NCBI GenBank assembly: GCA_948629335.1
Contig: CAPHZB010000075.1
Location: 1-5,912, forward strand
DNA: 5,912 nucleotides
From: an uncultured Bacilli bacterium
Lineage (GTDB): Bacteria > Bacillota_I > Bacilli_A > RF39 > UBA660
Direction: 5' to 3'
The notes under the pieces were generated by a model, which was not told the DNA's origin, did no database searches, and saw only the letters and a program-made list of their open reading frames with translations. Made by a program: the position numbers and the translations under genes. Shown here in pieces: positions 1-5,722 of the stretch; position 1 is the stretch's first letter; each line of letters starts with the position of its first letter.

Positions 1-572
1 AAAGTACTTAATAAATTGTATGTAAGATTAAGATATTTTACTCTTTCTAAAGAAAATAGTTCATTAGAAAATCTAGTCAATTTGTTGTCATCTAATCTTA
101 AATCTTCTATATAATACCTATCATGATTAAACCCAAACGTATAACCATAATCCGTAAGCTCATTGTGACCCAAATCAAGTGTACGTAATGCTGGTAAATA
201 CTCTCCGTTTAAATAAATCGTACATTTATCTCCCCTAATGTCATTTGTAAGCCCTACACCTCTAATATTCAATTCCTTTAAAGCAGAGAATGCGTATTTA
301 ACCAGTTTTTGTTGACAATCCTGTATACAATCAGTATCCTCTGAATCACATCCATATTCATTATGACAATAAATACCTATATCGTCTCCTAAATAATGTT
401 CTACCTCACTCTCTATCCGGTAAAGCAATTCTCCATTTATATAACTATCGCAACCGTTTCCTACAAGTTGCATATTTTTTAAGACAACCATCGTAGTATT
501 TTGCGCTTTTACTTCTACATAAGGTACTGCAAAAGATAACATAATAAGTACTACTCCTACTATCTTTTTCAT
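1..572 (-). CDS. Secreted leucine-rich-repeat protein, N-terminal part (3' end lies beyond the left edge)
   Basis: An open frame runs from ATG (572-570) to the window edge, giving 190 complete codons and no stop. The start has a good Shine-Dalgarno AGGAG (585-581), 8 nt upstream. Residues 1-23 look like a Sec signal peptide: MKK, then a hydrophobic stretch, then an AxA-like site VKA before Gln24. Residues 40-90 hold most of the cysteines (41, 69, 75, 82, 86; another at 117) and many acidic residues, and I do not recognise this part. From about residue 97 leucine-rich repeats appear: LKELNIRGVGL, LRTLDLGHNELT, IEDLRLDDNKLTRF, VKYLNLTYNLLS. Known family: bacterial LRR proteins of this type are exported and bind proteins or surfaces. 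The role here is inferred only to that level. There is no lipobox; a C-terminal anchor cannot be judged because the end is missing. It has its own promoter and is separated from the gene before it by a terminator. Confidence 0.85.
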   Translation of the reverse strand, partial: MKKIVGVVLIMLSFAVPYVEVKAQNTTMVVLKNMQLVGNGCDSYINGELLYRIESEVEHYLGDDIGIYCHNEYGCDSEDTDCIQDCQQKLVKYAFSALKELNIRGVGLTNDIRGDKCTIYLNGEYLPALRTLDLGHNELTDYGYTFGFNHDRYYIEDLRLDDNKLTRFSNELFSLERVKYLNLTYNLLST

Positions 573-596
573 CAAACACACTCCTATCTTGTACTA

Positions 597-625
597 AATA
601 TATCACTTTTCCCCTTTTATGACAA
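597..625 (-). promoter_or_regulatory. Sigma-A type promoter of the LRR gene
   Basis: On the minus strand a -35 TTGTCA (625-620) and a -10 TATATT (602-597) are separated by exactly 17 nt. Each hexamer is one base from consensus. The predicted start of transcription is near 590, giving a short leader of about 18 nt that contains the AGGAG ribosome site. The promoter lies just downstream of the preceding gene's terminator, so the LRR gene is probably transcribed independently. Confidence 0.7.
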
Positions 626-654
626 GTTCATACAAATTGGTTTTACGTAAACTT

Positions 655-687
655 AAAAAACAAATAGAACTATGAAGTCTATTTGTT
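655..687 (-). terminator. Intrinsic terminator overlapping the stop of the 155-residue gene
   Basis: A 10-bp perfect inverted repeat (659-668 with 678-687; minus-strand arm AACAAATAGA) with a 9-nt loop is followed on the minus strand by T residues down to 655. The stem is AT-rich, so it is weaker than a textbook terminator. The TAG stop of the upstream gene (681-679) lies inside the stem. Confidence 0.6.
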
Positions 688-1146
688 ATGAATAGAATTA
701 TATTTTTTTTGATATACTTTTGTTTTTTCTTCTTGTAGTTCTTTTTTAATACTTATTTTAAATTGTTCTTCTTTTAATCCATAAACTTGTTCTAAATAAA
801 TTAAATTTCCATTTTGAATCACCATATCTTGTTGATGAGTAAAAATAGGGGATTTAATTACACAAATTTCTTTTGTCTTTTTATCTACCAATGCCATCGG
901 TTTTTTATCTATACTTACAATGCTAATTCCTGAATTTCTCCATGCATCCACACCTTTATACCATCTTGTTATTATTCCAAAACAATTCATTAAAAAACTT
1001 GTTTCTTCAAAACCATTCATAAATGGTATCATCATACATTCATTTTCATTTTCTATACTTCTAAAATAAACAAGTGCTTTTCCTCCTTGTTCTACAAGGG
1101 TTGCAAAAACATAATCATTTATTATTATATTCATCCTTTTTTTCAT
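679..1146 (-). CDS. Hypothetical protein, 155 residues, not recognised
   Basis: An ATG start at 1146-1144 sits 4-5 nt after a purine-rich AAAGGGGGA (1159-1151). A second ATG at codon 5 has no better spacing, so I keep the first. The product has no signal peptide and no clear membrane segment, so it is probably cytoplasmic. The middle contains short hydrophobic strands and aromatic residues (ITRWYKGVDAW at about 59-69), suggesting a small folded, perhaps mostly beta, domain. The last 35 residues are rich in Lys, Glu and Gln, likely helical and exposed. I see no catalytic or nucleotide-binding motif and recognise no family. It has its own extended -10 promoter and its own terminator, so it looks monocistronic. 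Codon use resembles its neighbours, and there is no sign of decay. Confidence 0.75.
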   Translation of the reverse strand: MKKRMNIIINDYVFATLVEQGGKALVYFRSIENENECMMIPFMNGFEETSFLMNCFGIITRWYKGVDAWRNSGISIVSIDKKPMALVDKKTKEICVIKSPIFTHQQDMVIQNGNLIYLEQVYGLKEEQFKISIKKELQEEKTKVYQKKYNSIHNK

Positions 1147-1170
1147 AAGTTCCCCCTTTCATATCGAATC

Positions 1171-1179
1171 ATTTTATCA
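1171..1179 (-). promoter_or_regulatory. Extended -10 promoter of the 155-residue gene
   Basis: The minus strand shows TGATAAAAT (1179-1171), an extended -10 (TGn plus TAAAAT, one base from TATAAT). No good -35 is seen at 16-18 nt, which extended -10 promoters tolerate. The expected start near 1164 gives a leader of about 18 nt carrying the AAAGGGGGA ribosome site. Evidence is modest because the region is AT-rich. Confidence 0.45.
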
Positions 1180-1225
1180 CAGATTTTTAAAAACAATATC
1201 ATTTTTTATCATAAAAACAACTTTT

Positions 1226-2524
1226 TTATTTTTCTTCTAGTGTAGATTCATTTATTTTTAGTATCTTTCTTTTTAGTCTATATAAAGAATACAAATTAAT
1301 TAACATCAAAATGCCTACAAATAAATCAACCATATTCCACATAAATTTTGAAGAGATAAAAGAACTAATTAAAATCATTCCTATGGTAGTAAAAATAAGA
1401 GAGAATTTTTGCATTTTATAATGTTTGTGAAAAAGATATCTTAGGGAAATTAAAGAATTATAATAACCTGTTAATATAGTGGAAAAAGAACATAAGAAAA
1501 TAAAAATAAACATTAAGAAAATTCCCCAGTTAGAAAAATGATATCCAAAAGCATAAGAAGCAACTTCAATACCATTTACATCTAAAACTTGTAATTCATG
1601 ATAAGGTGACAATAGAACAATAAATGCCGTAATCGTACAAACAAGTAGTGCAGTAATGGAAACCCCTAGCATTTGAATATATCCATCTTTTTTAGGATTC
1701 ATTGAATTTGAAGCAGAAGATGTGATACTTCCTGTTCCAAGACCTGCTTCTGATGAAAATATTCCCCTTTGAATACCTATAATCAAGGTATAAAGAAATC
1801 CAGAGAAAAAGGGACGTAAGGAAAAGGCACTTTCAATGATTTGGACAAACATTTGAGGAACTTTATCTATATGAATCCATATGACATAAGTGCAAAGTCC
1901 TAAATAGAAAAGTAACATAAGAGGAACGATTTTCCCTGTTGCATTTGCAATACGAAACACATCTTTCATAATAATTAAAAAAGTGAGTATTGCTATTAGA
2001 AAACCCACGACAAATTTAGATAATGGAAATACTGTGATAGCTGCTTTCGTAATGGTATTCACCTGTATTCCTAAAAATCCAAACACAAAACTTAAAATGA
2101 TAAGGGTAGCATAAATACTTGCCAAATTTTTATTTTGGAGGCCATCACGTATATAATAACTAGGACCACCTATGTATTCCTTTCCAAACTTCTTTTTATA
2201 TAAAGAACCAAGTATGGTTTCTCCATAAGCAAGAGGTAAAGTCAAAATACTAATTACCCATACCCAAAAAATCGTCCCCGCCCCGCCAATATATATAGCA
2301 AGAGCAATACCAGCAATACTTCCTACACCAATTCGACCCGCCAATGTAAGAAGTAGTGTTTTGATAGGAGAAATTCCATCTTTAATTTTTTTATTTCCTT
2401 TAAAACTTTTTATATAAGAAGAAAGTTTAAATTGTGCGAAATGAAAATAATGTGTGAAATAAATACTTAAAGCAATCATCAATACAGAAATTACTGCCCA
2501 AAATAGTTTTAATATAATTTCCAT
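1226..2524 (-). CDS. Sodium:alanine/glycine symporter family (AGCS) amino-acid transporter
   Basis: A polytopic membrane protein of 432 residues with roughly ten or eleven hydrophobic segments. Counting from ATG 2524, AGCS landmarks are LAGRIGVGSIAGIALAI at about 61-77, GGAGTIFWVW at 80-89, YGETILG before a GGPSYYI at 119-125, and RGIFSSEAGLGTGS at 253-266. The family imports small amino acids such as alanine, glycine or glutamine with sodium. The exact substrate cannot be read here, and the signatures deviate from the usual forms (GNI to GSI, GGPG to GGAG, SNEAG to SSEAG), so it may be a divergent subgroup. Start choice: ATG 2524-2522 has AGGTG (2535-2531) 6 nt upstream. An in-frame GTG at 2533 would lie inside that ribosome site, so I reject it. 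It follows rsmA by about 38 nt with no terminator seen, so co-transcription is likely. The stop is TAA. No strong terminator hairpin follows. Confidence 0.9.
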   Translation of the reverse strand: MEIILKLFWAVISVLMIALSIYFTHYFHFAQFKLSSYIKSFKGNKKIKDGISPIKTLLLTLAGRIGVGSIAGIALAIYIGGAGTIFWVWVISILTLPLAYGETILGSLYKKKFGKEYIGGPSYYIRDGLQNKNLASIYATLIILSFVFGFLGIQVNTITKAAITVFPLSKFVVGFLIAILTFLIIMKDVFRIANATGKIVPLMLLFYLGLCTYVIWIHIDKVPQMFVQIIESAFSLRPFFSGFLYTLIIGIQRGIFSSEAGLGTGSITSSASNSMNPKKDGYIQMLGVSITALLVCTITAFIVLLSPYHELQVLDVNGIEVASYAFGYHFSNWGIFLMFIFIFLCSFSTILTGYYNSLISLRYLFHKHYKMQKFSLIFTTIGMILISSFISSKFMWNMVDLFVGILMLINLYSLYRLKRKILKINESTLEEK

Positions 2525-2530
2525 AAAATG

Positions 2531-2535
2531 CACCT
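2531..2535 (-). promoter_or_regulatory. Ribosome binding site that decides the AGCS start
   Basis: Minus-strand AGGTG (2535-2531) lies 6 nt before ATG 2524-2522. The alternative GTG codon at 2533-2531 is part of this site, and GGAG at 2540-2537 is only 3 nt from it, too close for a start there. The ATG is therefore preferred, three codons shorter. Confidence 0.6.
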
Positions 2536-2562
2536 ACTCCATGATATGAAGTAAAAATTTTT

Positions 2563-3393
2563 TTATGACAATGCATTCGCCATTTGAACAAAGATTTCAA
2601 GAGGAAGCTCTTCTGCCCTAGAGCTAAGCGAATATTGATTTTCCACCAACACTTTTTCAATTGTGTCTAAATTGTAGTTTTTTAAATTATTTTTAATTGT
2701 TTTTCGTTTTTGAACAAAAGCATCTCTTACTAATTTAAAAAATAGTTCACTATTCTTTAAAAAAAGCAATGTATCTTTTCTTCTAAATTCAATCACAACA
2801 CTATCTACATTTGGTTTTGGAAGAAAAACATTTTTAGATACTTGAATTACTTTTCTTACATCGAAATAATAATTAAGATATACTGTTAAAGAACCATAAT
2901 CTTTGGTTTTTGGTTTTGCTTTAAAACGATTCCCCACTTCCTTTTGTACCATAAAAACCATTTTTTCAACTGGAACCTGATCTTCTATGAATTTTACTAA
3001 AATAGGGGTTGTAATATAATAAGGTAAGTTGGAAACAACATAAAGTTTATCAAAAGAATATGTTTCTAAGTCTTTATTTACATCACGTTTTAAAAAGTCA
3101 TCATAAATAATATCTACATTAGAACAAGTCTGTAAATTTTCTTCTATAATTTCCTTTAGGGAAGTATCTATTTCATAACACAATACATTTTTAGCGTACT
3201 GCGCTAATTTATAAGTAAGGGACCCTGCTCCAGGACCTACTTCAATCACCATAATATCCTGTGTAAGCTCAATATTTTTTAAAATAGAATCAATGATATT
3301 TTCATCAATAATAAAGTTTTGTCCAAATTTTTTCTTAAAAGAAAATTCTTTCGTTTCTAATAGAGCTTGCATTTCTTTTGGAGAATATTTCAT
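2563..3393 (-). CDS. rsmA: 16S rRNA (adenine(1518)-N(6)/adenine(1519)-N(6))-dimethyltransferase RsmA (KsgA)
   Basis: Transfers four methyl groups from S-adenosylmethionine to two adjacent adenines in the helix 45 loop of 16S rRNA, a late checkpoint of 30S assembly in the cytoplasm. The 276-residue length is normal. Motifs in order: FGQNF (23-27), SAM-binding EVGPGAGSLT (51-60), acidic YEID (73-76), YDDF (97-100), catalytic NLPYYI (122-127), VQKEV (149-153), FLPKPNVDSVV (190-200), FVQKRKTIKNNL (226-237) and a C-terminal SRAEELPLEIF (258-268). All key residues are present, and the NLPYYI form is typical of RsmA. The related Erm 23S methylases resemble it, but the C-terminal domain and the tatD context support RsmA. 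The ATG start is preceded by GGTGA (3402-3398) at 4 nt. It lies after the terminator of the wall-hydrolase gene, so it may have its own promoter, and it is probably co-transcribed with the transporter downstream. Confidence 0.97.
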   Translation of the reverse strand: MKYSPKEMQALLETKEFSFKKKFGQNFIIDENIIDSILKNIELTQDIMVIEVGPGAGSLTYKLAQYAKNVLCYEIDTSLKEIIEENLQTCSNVDIIYDDFLKRDVNKDLETYSFDKLYVVSNLPYYITTPILVKFIEDQVPVEKMVFMVQKEVGNRFKAKPKTKDYGSLTVYLNYYFDVRKVIQVSKNVFLPKPNVDSVVIEFRRKDTLLFLKNSELFFKLVRDAFVQKRKTIKNNLKNYNLDTIEKVLVENQYSLSSRAEELPLEIFVQMANALS

Positions 3394-3408
3394 AAAATCA
3401 CCAAATTC

Positions 3409-3438
3409 ATTATAACTTTATAGTACTAAAAAAAGCAA
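3409..3438 (-). promoter_or_regulatory. Possible rsmA promoter overlapping the upstream terminator
   Basis: A perfect -10 TATAAT (3414-3409) is preceded, 18 nt upstream, by a weak -35 TTGCTT (3438-3433) formed from the 3' arm and T-tract of the terminator. The predicted start near 3402 would leave a leader of only about 9 nt, with GGTGA at its 5' end. That is short, so this could be a chance match in AT-rich DNA. Confidence 0.35.
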
Positions 3439-3450
3439 GCCTAACTTGCT
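3428..3450 (-). terminator. Intrinsic terminator of the G5/glucosaminidase gene
   Basis: Minus-strand stem AGCAAG/CTTGCT (3450-3445 with 3439-3434) has a 5-nt loop TTAGG and is followed by a T-tract (3433-3428). The gene's TAG stop (3443-3441) sits in the loop. It should reduce read-through from tatD and the hydrolase into rsmA. Confidence 0.8.
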
Positions 3451-4202
3451 CTTATTGTTTCCATATATTTATTTACTCTTTGTGCCCATGTTGTACTAGC
3501 TGCATATTTCGGATTCATTGCCTCAGCAGTTGTAAGTCCATGATCATAATAATTCTTTTTAATATTCAAAATGAATTTTCTAATTCCCTCTTCTATCGTA
3601 GAAAAGGAAAGTGCGCCATTAGAACCCATCATTCCTCCAACATTATTCTTGTTTTGTACTAAGCTACTACAACTATAACTACATCCTGTTTCATGAAGAG
3701 AAATAGCGAGCGCTAAATAAGGGTCTACCCCATATTCAATTGCATACTTCGCATAATATTTTCCAGTCCCTGTTAGAGTAGATTTCAAATTTTTATCCAA
3801 TTTTTTAGTTAATTCTTCCATAGTCAAATTATCATAGACTTCTACTCTTTGTGGTGTTACAGGAGTTGGCTTTGTATTATTAGTTGTAGTTTTTGCTTTT
3901 TTTGTTCCTTTTAGAACAACCTCTGGTGTCATCTCTTGAATGGTAATGTCACTACCCTCGATATCATATACAAGTCCATTAACTCCTTTGGTTTCTATTT
4001 TTGTTTTTCCTTCTTCTAATGTAGGATCATTTTTAGTTATTGTTGTATATTCTGTCACAGTAGCAACAACGCTTGTATCTCTTCTTAAGTTTAAATTCTC
4101 ATTTTCTAATGTTGAAGTTTTCTCTTTACCTATAGTTGGGCAAATAGTAATAAATGCTAAACTAATCCATTTACCAAGTAAATCTAGTAAATAAAAGTTC
4201 AT
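3441..4202 (-). CDS. Membrane-anchored or secreted G5-domain wall hydrolase with glucosaminidase/lysozyme-like catalytic domain
   Basis: 253 residues, ATG 4202-4200 with a strong GAGGTGA (4213-4207) 4 nt upstream. Layout: a hydrophobic segment at about 4-24 (signal or anchor); a G5-like domain at about 47-101 with typical GKTKIETKGVNGLVYD and PEVVLKGTK; a Thr/Asn/Pro-rich linker at 102-118; a helical stretch; then at about 143-251 a domain like the glucosaminidase family (PF01832, lysozyme fold). This domain has ALAISLHETG with Glu171 as likely catalytic acid, KNNVGGMMG (185-193), and a C-terminal YAASTTWAQRVNKYMETI. Cys174 and Cys178 next to the active site could form a disulfide. Family knowledge: such enzymes cut peptidoglycan glycan strands outside the cell, and G5 domains probably bind the wall. 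Its place between tatD and rsmA is that of yabE in Bacillus and rpfB in actinobacteria, both G5 wall hydrolases with other catalytic domains. I infer a similar role in wall turnover; the exact bond cut is not determined. Confidence 0.85.
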   Translation of the reverse strand: MNFYLLDLLGKWISLAFITICPTIGKEKTSTLENENLNLRRDTSVVATVTEYTTITKNDPTLEEGKTKIETKGVNGLVYDIEGSDITIQEMTPEVVLKGTKKAKTTTNNTKPTPVTPQRVEVYDNLTMEELTKKLDKNLKSTLTGTGKYYAKYAIEYGVDPYLALAISLHETGCSYSCSSLVQNKNNVGGMMGSNGALSFSTIEEGIRKFILNIKKNYYDHGLTTAEAMNPKYAASTTWAQRVNKYMETIRAS

Positions 4203-4250
4203 AAATTCACCTCAATTTTGTACCTATGTACTATAAAAAGTGTAACATAA

Positions 4251-5000
4251 TCAAAGCGGTAAGTCAAATTGACGAATAGCATTCTCAGTTGTTAGACGAA
4301 GAACTTCCTCCTTGGAAATGCCTTTTAAGGCACCAATAGTATCTGCAACATAAATGATATTGTAGGGTTCATTTTCTTCTCCACGATGTGGCTCTGGCGT
4401 TAAATAGGGACTATCTGTCTCTAGTAAAAAACGATCTATTGGTATTTCTTTTACAACCTCTTTTAGTTTTTTACTATTTTTAAAGGTAACAACACCCCCA
4501 ATTCCAAATTTAATGGCATATTTTAAAAGCATCTGTGCAACTTCTAAGCTATATCCAAAACAATGAAGTACCATTTTTAAGTTAGGATAATCTTTTATAA
4601 TTTGTAAAGTGTCTTCTAAAGCATCTCTAGAGTGAATAACAACTGTCTTGTTGTATTTAGAAGCTAAATCCAATTGTTTTTTGAAAACTTCTATCTGTTT
4701 ATCTCTTGTTTCTTTTGTGTAATGGTAATCGAGTCCAATTTCCCCTATTCCAACAATTTTAGGATTTTCTAAATTTTCTTCTAAAAAGGCTAAGAAATCT
4801 TCAGTATAGTGTTCGATTTCTTCTGGATGAAACCCAATCACCCCATAAATAGTAGGATTGTCCTTTATTAGTTCTAAAACATGAATAGAACTTTTATAAT
4901 CAACTCCTGCTGCTATCATTGTATTCTCTCCCATATGTTTTATGACTGTGTCTACATCTTTATATAATTCTCTATCTAAATGACAATGTGTATCGATCAT
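4251..5000 (-). CDS. tatD: TatD-family metal-dependent nuclease
   Basis: A 249-residue TIM-barrel amidohydrolase of normal TatD length. Metal ligands are all visible: THCHLD with His5 and His7, GEIGLDYHY with Glu87, VIHSRDA with His123, LHCFG with His146, and LLETDSPYL with Asp196. Known family: two-metal cytoplasmic DNase with 3'-5' exonuclease activity on DNA and RNA, with roles proposed in DNA repair or degradation; the Bacillus member is YabD. Start choice: ATG 5000-4998 has a perfect AAGGAGG (5013-5007) 6 nt upstream and gives the family start MIDTHCHLD. An in-frame ATG at 5024 adds eight basic residues, has no ribosome site and would place that AAGGAGG inside the coding region, so I reject it. 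It precedes the wall-hydrolase gene by 48 nt with no terminator seen, so both probably share a transcript. The stop is TGA. A foldable leader lies upstream. Confidence 0.96.
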   Translation of the reverse strand: MIDTHCHLDRELYKDVDTVIKHMGENTMIAAGVDYKSSIHVLELIKDNPTIYGVIGFHPEEIEHYTEDFLAFLEENLENPKIVGIGEIGLDYHYTKETRDKQIEVFKKQLDLASKYNKTVVIHSRDALEDTLQIIKDYPNLKMVLHCFGYSLEVAQMLLKYAIKFGIGGVVTFKNSKKLKEVVKEIPIDRFLLETDSPYLTPEPHRGEENEPYNIIYVADTIGALKGISKEEVLRLTTENAIRQFDLPL

Positions 5001-5006
5001 TTTATT

Positions 5007-5013
5007 CCTCCTT
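5007..5013 (-). promoter_or_regulatory. Ribosome binding site that decides the tatD start
   Basis: Minus-strand AAGGAGG, fully complementary to the 16S 3' end, lies 6 nt before ATG 5000-4998. It falls inside the longer reading frame from ATG 5024, which argues for the shorter protein. Confidence 0.85.
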
Positions 5014-5040
5014 TTTTTCTCCATAAAACTAAAATTTTAT

Positions 5041-5061
5041 AAAAGATAGCTTCAATCTATC
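5041..5061 (-). terminator. Weak hairpin with T-run between the foldable segment and tatD
   Basis: Minus-strand GATAG/CTATC (5061-5057 with 5049-5045) has a 7-nt loop and is followed by four T residues (5044-5041). The stem is only 5 bp and the T-run is short. It could end a separate small RNA starting near 5209, act as an attenuator for tatD, or be chance. Confidence 0.25.
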
Positions 5062-5078
5062 ATAAATTTAGAATAGAG

Positions 5079-5209
5079 TTGTTCGAAAACTTACGAATAG
5101 TATAACTATTTATAAAAATCAAAGGCTTACTATCTAGCGGATGCCACTATTTTTAGGTCCTCCTTGTATATTGATTTTTAATGAAATTTAATTTCCGAAC
5201 AAGTCTAGT
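5079..5209 (-). ncRNA. Predicted structured RNA or tatD leader, family not recognised
   Basis: Read on the minus strand, the segment folds into a branched structure. P1 is 13 continuous pairs (5202-5190 with 5091-5079, two of them G-U). P2 is 10 perfect pairs (5180-5171 with 5122-5113). P3 is a 6-bp hairpin TAGTGG/CCGCTA with loop CAT (5149-5135, one G-U), inside P2. P4 is a 6-bp hairpin AATAGT/ACTATT (5110-5105 with 5101-5096). All three wobble positions would be A-C mismatches if the plus strand were transcribed, which favours a minus-strand RNA. The loop inside P2 has an unused AAGGAGG (5165-5159). An extended -10 site lies just upstream. I see no match to T-box, SRP, RNase P, 6S, tmRNA or common riboswitch signatures. 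It may be the tatD 5' leader or an independent RNA; the boundaries are estimates. Confidence 0.45.
5134..5162. repeat. Copy A of a ~30-nt hairpin repeat
   Basis: The plus strand reads CTAGCGGATGCCACTA, then TTTTT, then AGGTCCTC. Copy B at 5729-5754 has CTAGTGGCATAGCCACTA directly followed by AGGTCCTC. The two share GCCACTA plus AGGTCCTC, 15 identical bases apart from a 5-nt insertion, in otherwise AT-rich DNA. Both form a hairpin on the minus strand; in copy A one pair is G-U where copy B has A-U. Confidence 0.5.
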
Positions 5210-5215
5210 ACATCC

Positions 5216-5224
5216 ATTGTACCA
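5216..5224 (-). promoter_or_regulatory. Extended -10 promoter before the foldable segment/tatD
   Basis: Minus-strand TGGTACAAT (5224-5216) has TGn plus TACAAT, one base from consensus. No good -35 is seen. The expected start near 5209 falls a few bases before the first pair of the P1 stem, which makes it a sensible promoter for a structured RNA or a tatD leader of about 210 nt. It lies within a small inverted repeat, CCATT/AATGG. Confidence 0.4.
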
Positions 5225-5678
5225 TAAATGGGGATAAAATATTTTTTAATAGACTGAATTTCTCATATATACTTACAATTTTTATATCAACAAATATAAA
5301 GTTTATACAAATATTGTATTGAATAATATAAACTCTTTGACAAAACACTTTACAAATATCTTTTATAAATAAAAACTTACCCTGTAAAGAAAATGAATAA
5401 ATAGATAAAGCTTTATTTTTAAACGATTTTTAAAGTGTATTTTATACATATAATATATTTTTCTTATCCTTTTAATACAATTTTTAAAATAAAAAAGTAT
5501 AGTATATTTTAAGCGACTTTTCATAAGTTCTTAAATGCTTTTATAACCTTTATTTATAGAGAGCTATGATACTTCCGTTATTGAGAGACATTCACATATA
5601 TTTTTATTATTCCTTATATTTTTACTTTCAAAAGTAGTAAAAATTCTCAAACTTTCAAAGTATTAATTTTAAATATTT
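5222..5678. other. Very AT-rich stretch with no recognisable gene
   Basis: I find only very short open frames on both strands and none with a ribosome site. Visible features are AT-rich inverted repeats: AGTTTATA/TATAAACT (5300-5307 with 5327-5334), TTTTTACT/AGTAAAAA (5619-5626 with 5636-5643) and a 16-bp AT-only palindrome at 5667-5682. There are scattered promoter-like hexamers, such as TTGACA at 5338-5343 (plus), but no convincing partner. A single TTATCCCCA (minus, 5237-5229) is one base from a DnaA box, but there is no cluster. It may be a decayed gene or simple spacer; I cannot tell which. Confidence 0.5.
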
Positions 5679-5705
5679 AAAAAATACTATGCGATGTCAT
5701 AGTAT
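5679..5705 (-). terminator. Intrinsic terminator of the right-edge transcription unit
   Basis: Perfect 8-bp stem ATACTATG/CATAGTAT on the minus strand (5705-5698 with 5691-5684), 6-nt loop ACATCG, followed by six T residues (5684-5679, the first of which is in the stem). It lies about 40 nt after the stop of the small ORF. A second ACTATG (5716-5711) could compete with 5703-5698 for the same CATAGT arm. Confidence 0.65.
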
Positions 5706-5722
5706 CAAAACATAGTCTGTGA

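Noticed and set aside
2276..2290. GC-rich run CCCCGCCCCGCC in AT-rich DNA as a sign of transfer
   Set aside because: It simply encodes the glycine-rich GGAG motif of the transporter with G-ending codons.
2427..2660. 77-codon minus-strand frame overlapping the rsmA end and the transporter start
   Set aside because: It overlaps two well-supported genes in another frame, has no ribosome site, and its protein looks like a translation of coding DNA out of frame.
3480..4194. Two plus-strand open frames (3480-3662 and 3940-4194)
   Set aside because: Both lie antisense inside the wall-hydrolase gene, with no ribosome site or recognisable protein.
5001..5024. Eight-residue N-terminal extension of TatD from ATG 5024
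   Set aside because: It has no ribosome site, it contains the AAGGAGG that serves the ATG at 5000, and TatD proteins normally begin at the MIDTHCHLD position.
5078..5095. tRNA T-arm, suggested by GTTCGAA on the plus strand
   Set aside because: No acceptor, D or anticodon arm can be built around it, and the loop would be the wrong size.
5135..5149. T-box antiterminator, suggested by AGTGGCATCCGC on the minus strand and by the frequent metS-tatD neighbourhood
   Set aside because: The conserved UGGN-ACC bulge is interrupted by an extra base, and there is no specifier stem or competing terminator.
5147..5165. Leader peptide using AAGGAGG (5165-5159) and a GTG at 5147
   Set aside because: The spacing is 11 nt and the frame has only five codons before a stop. 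The sequence is better explained as the loop of the fold.
5229..5237. Replication origin, from a DnaA-box-like TTATCCCCA in AT-rich DNA
   Set aside because: It is a single imperfect site without a cluster, and no dnaA or dnaN is nearby.
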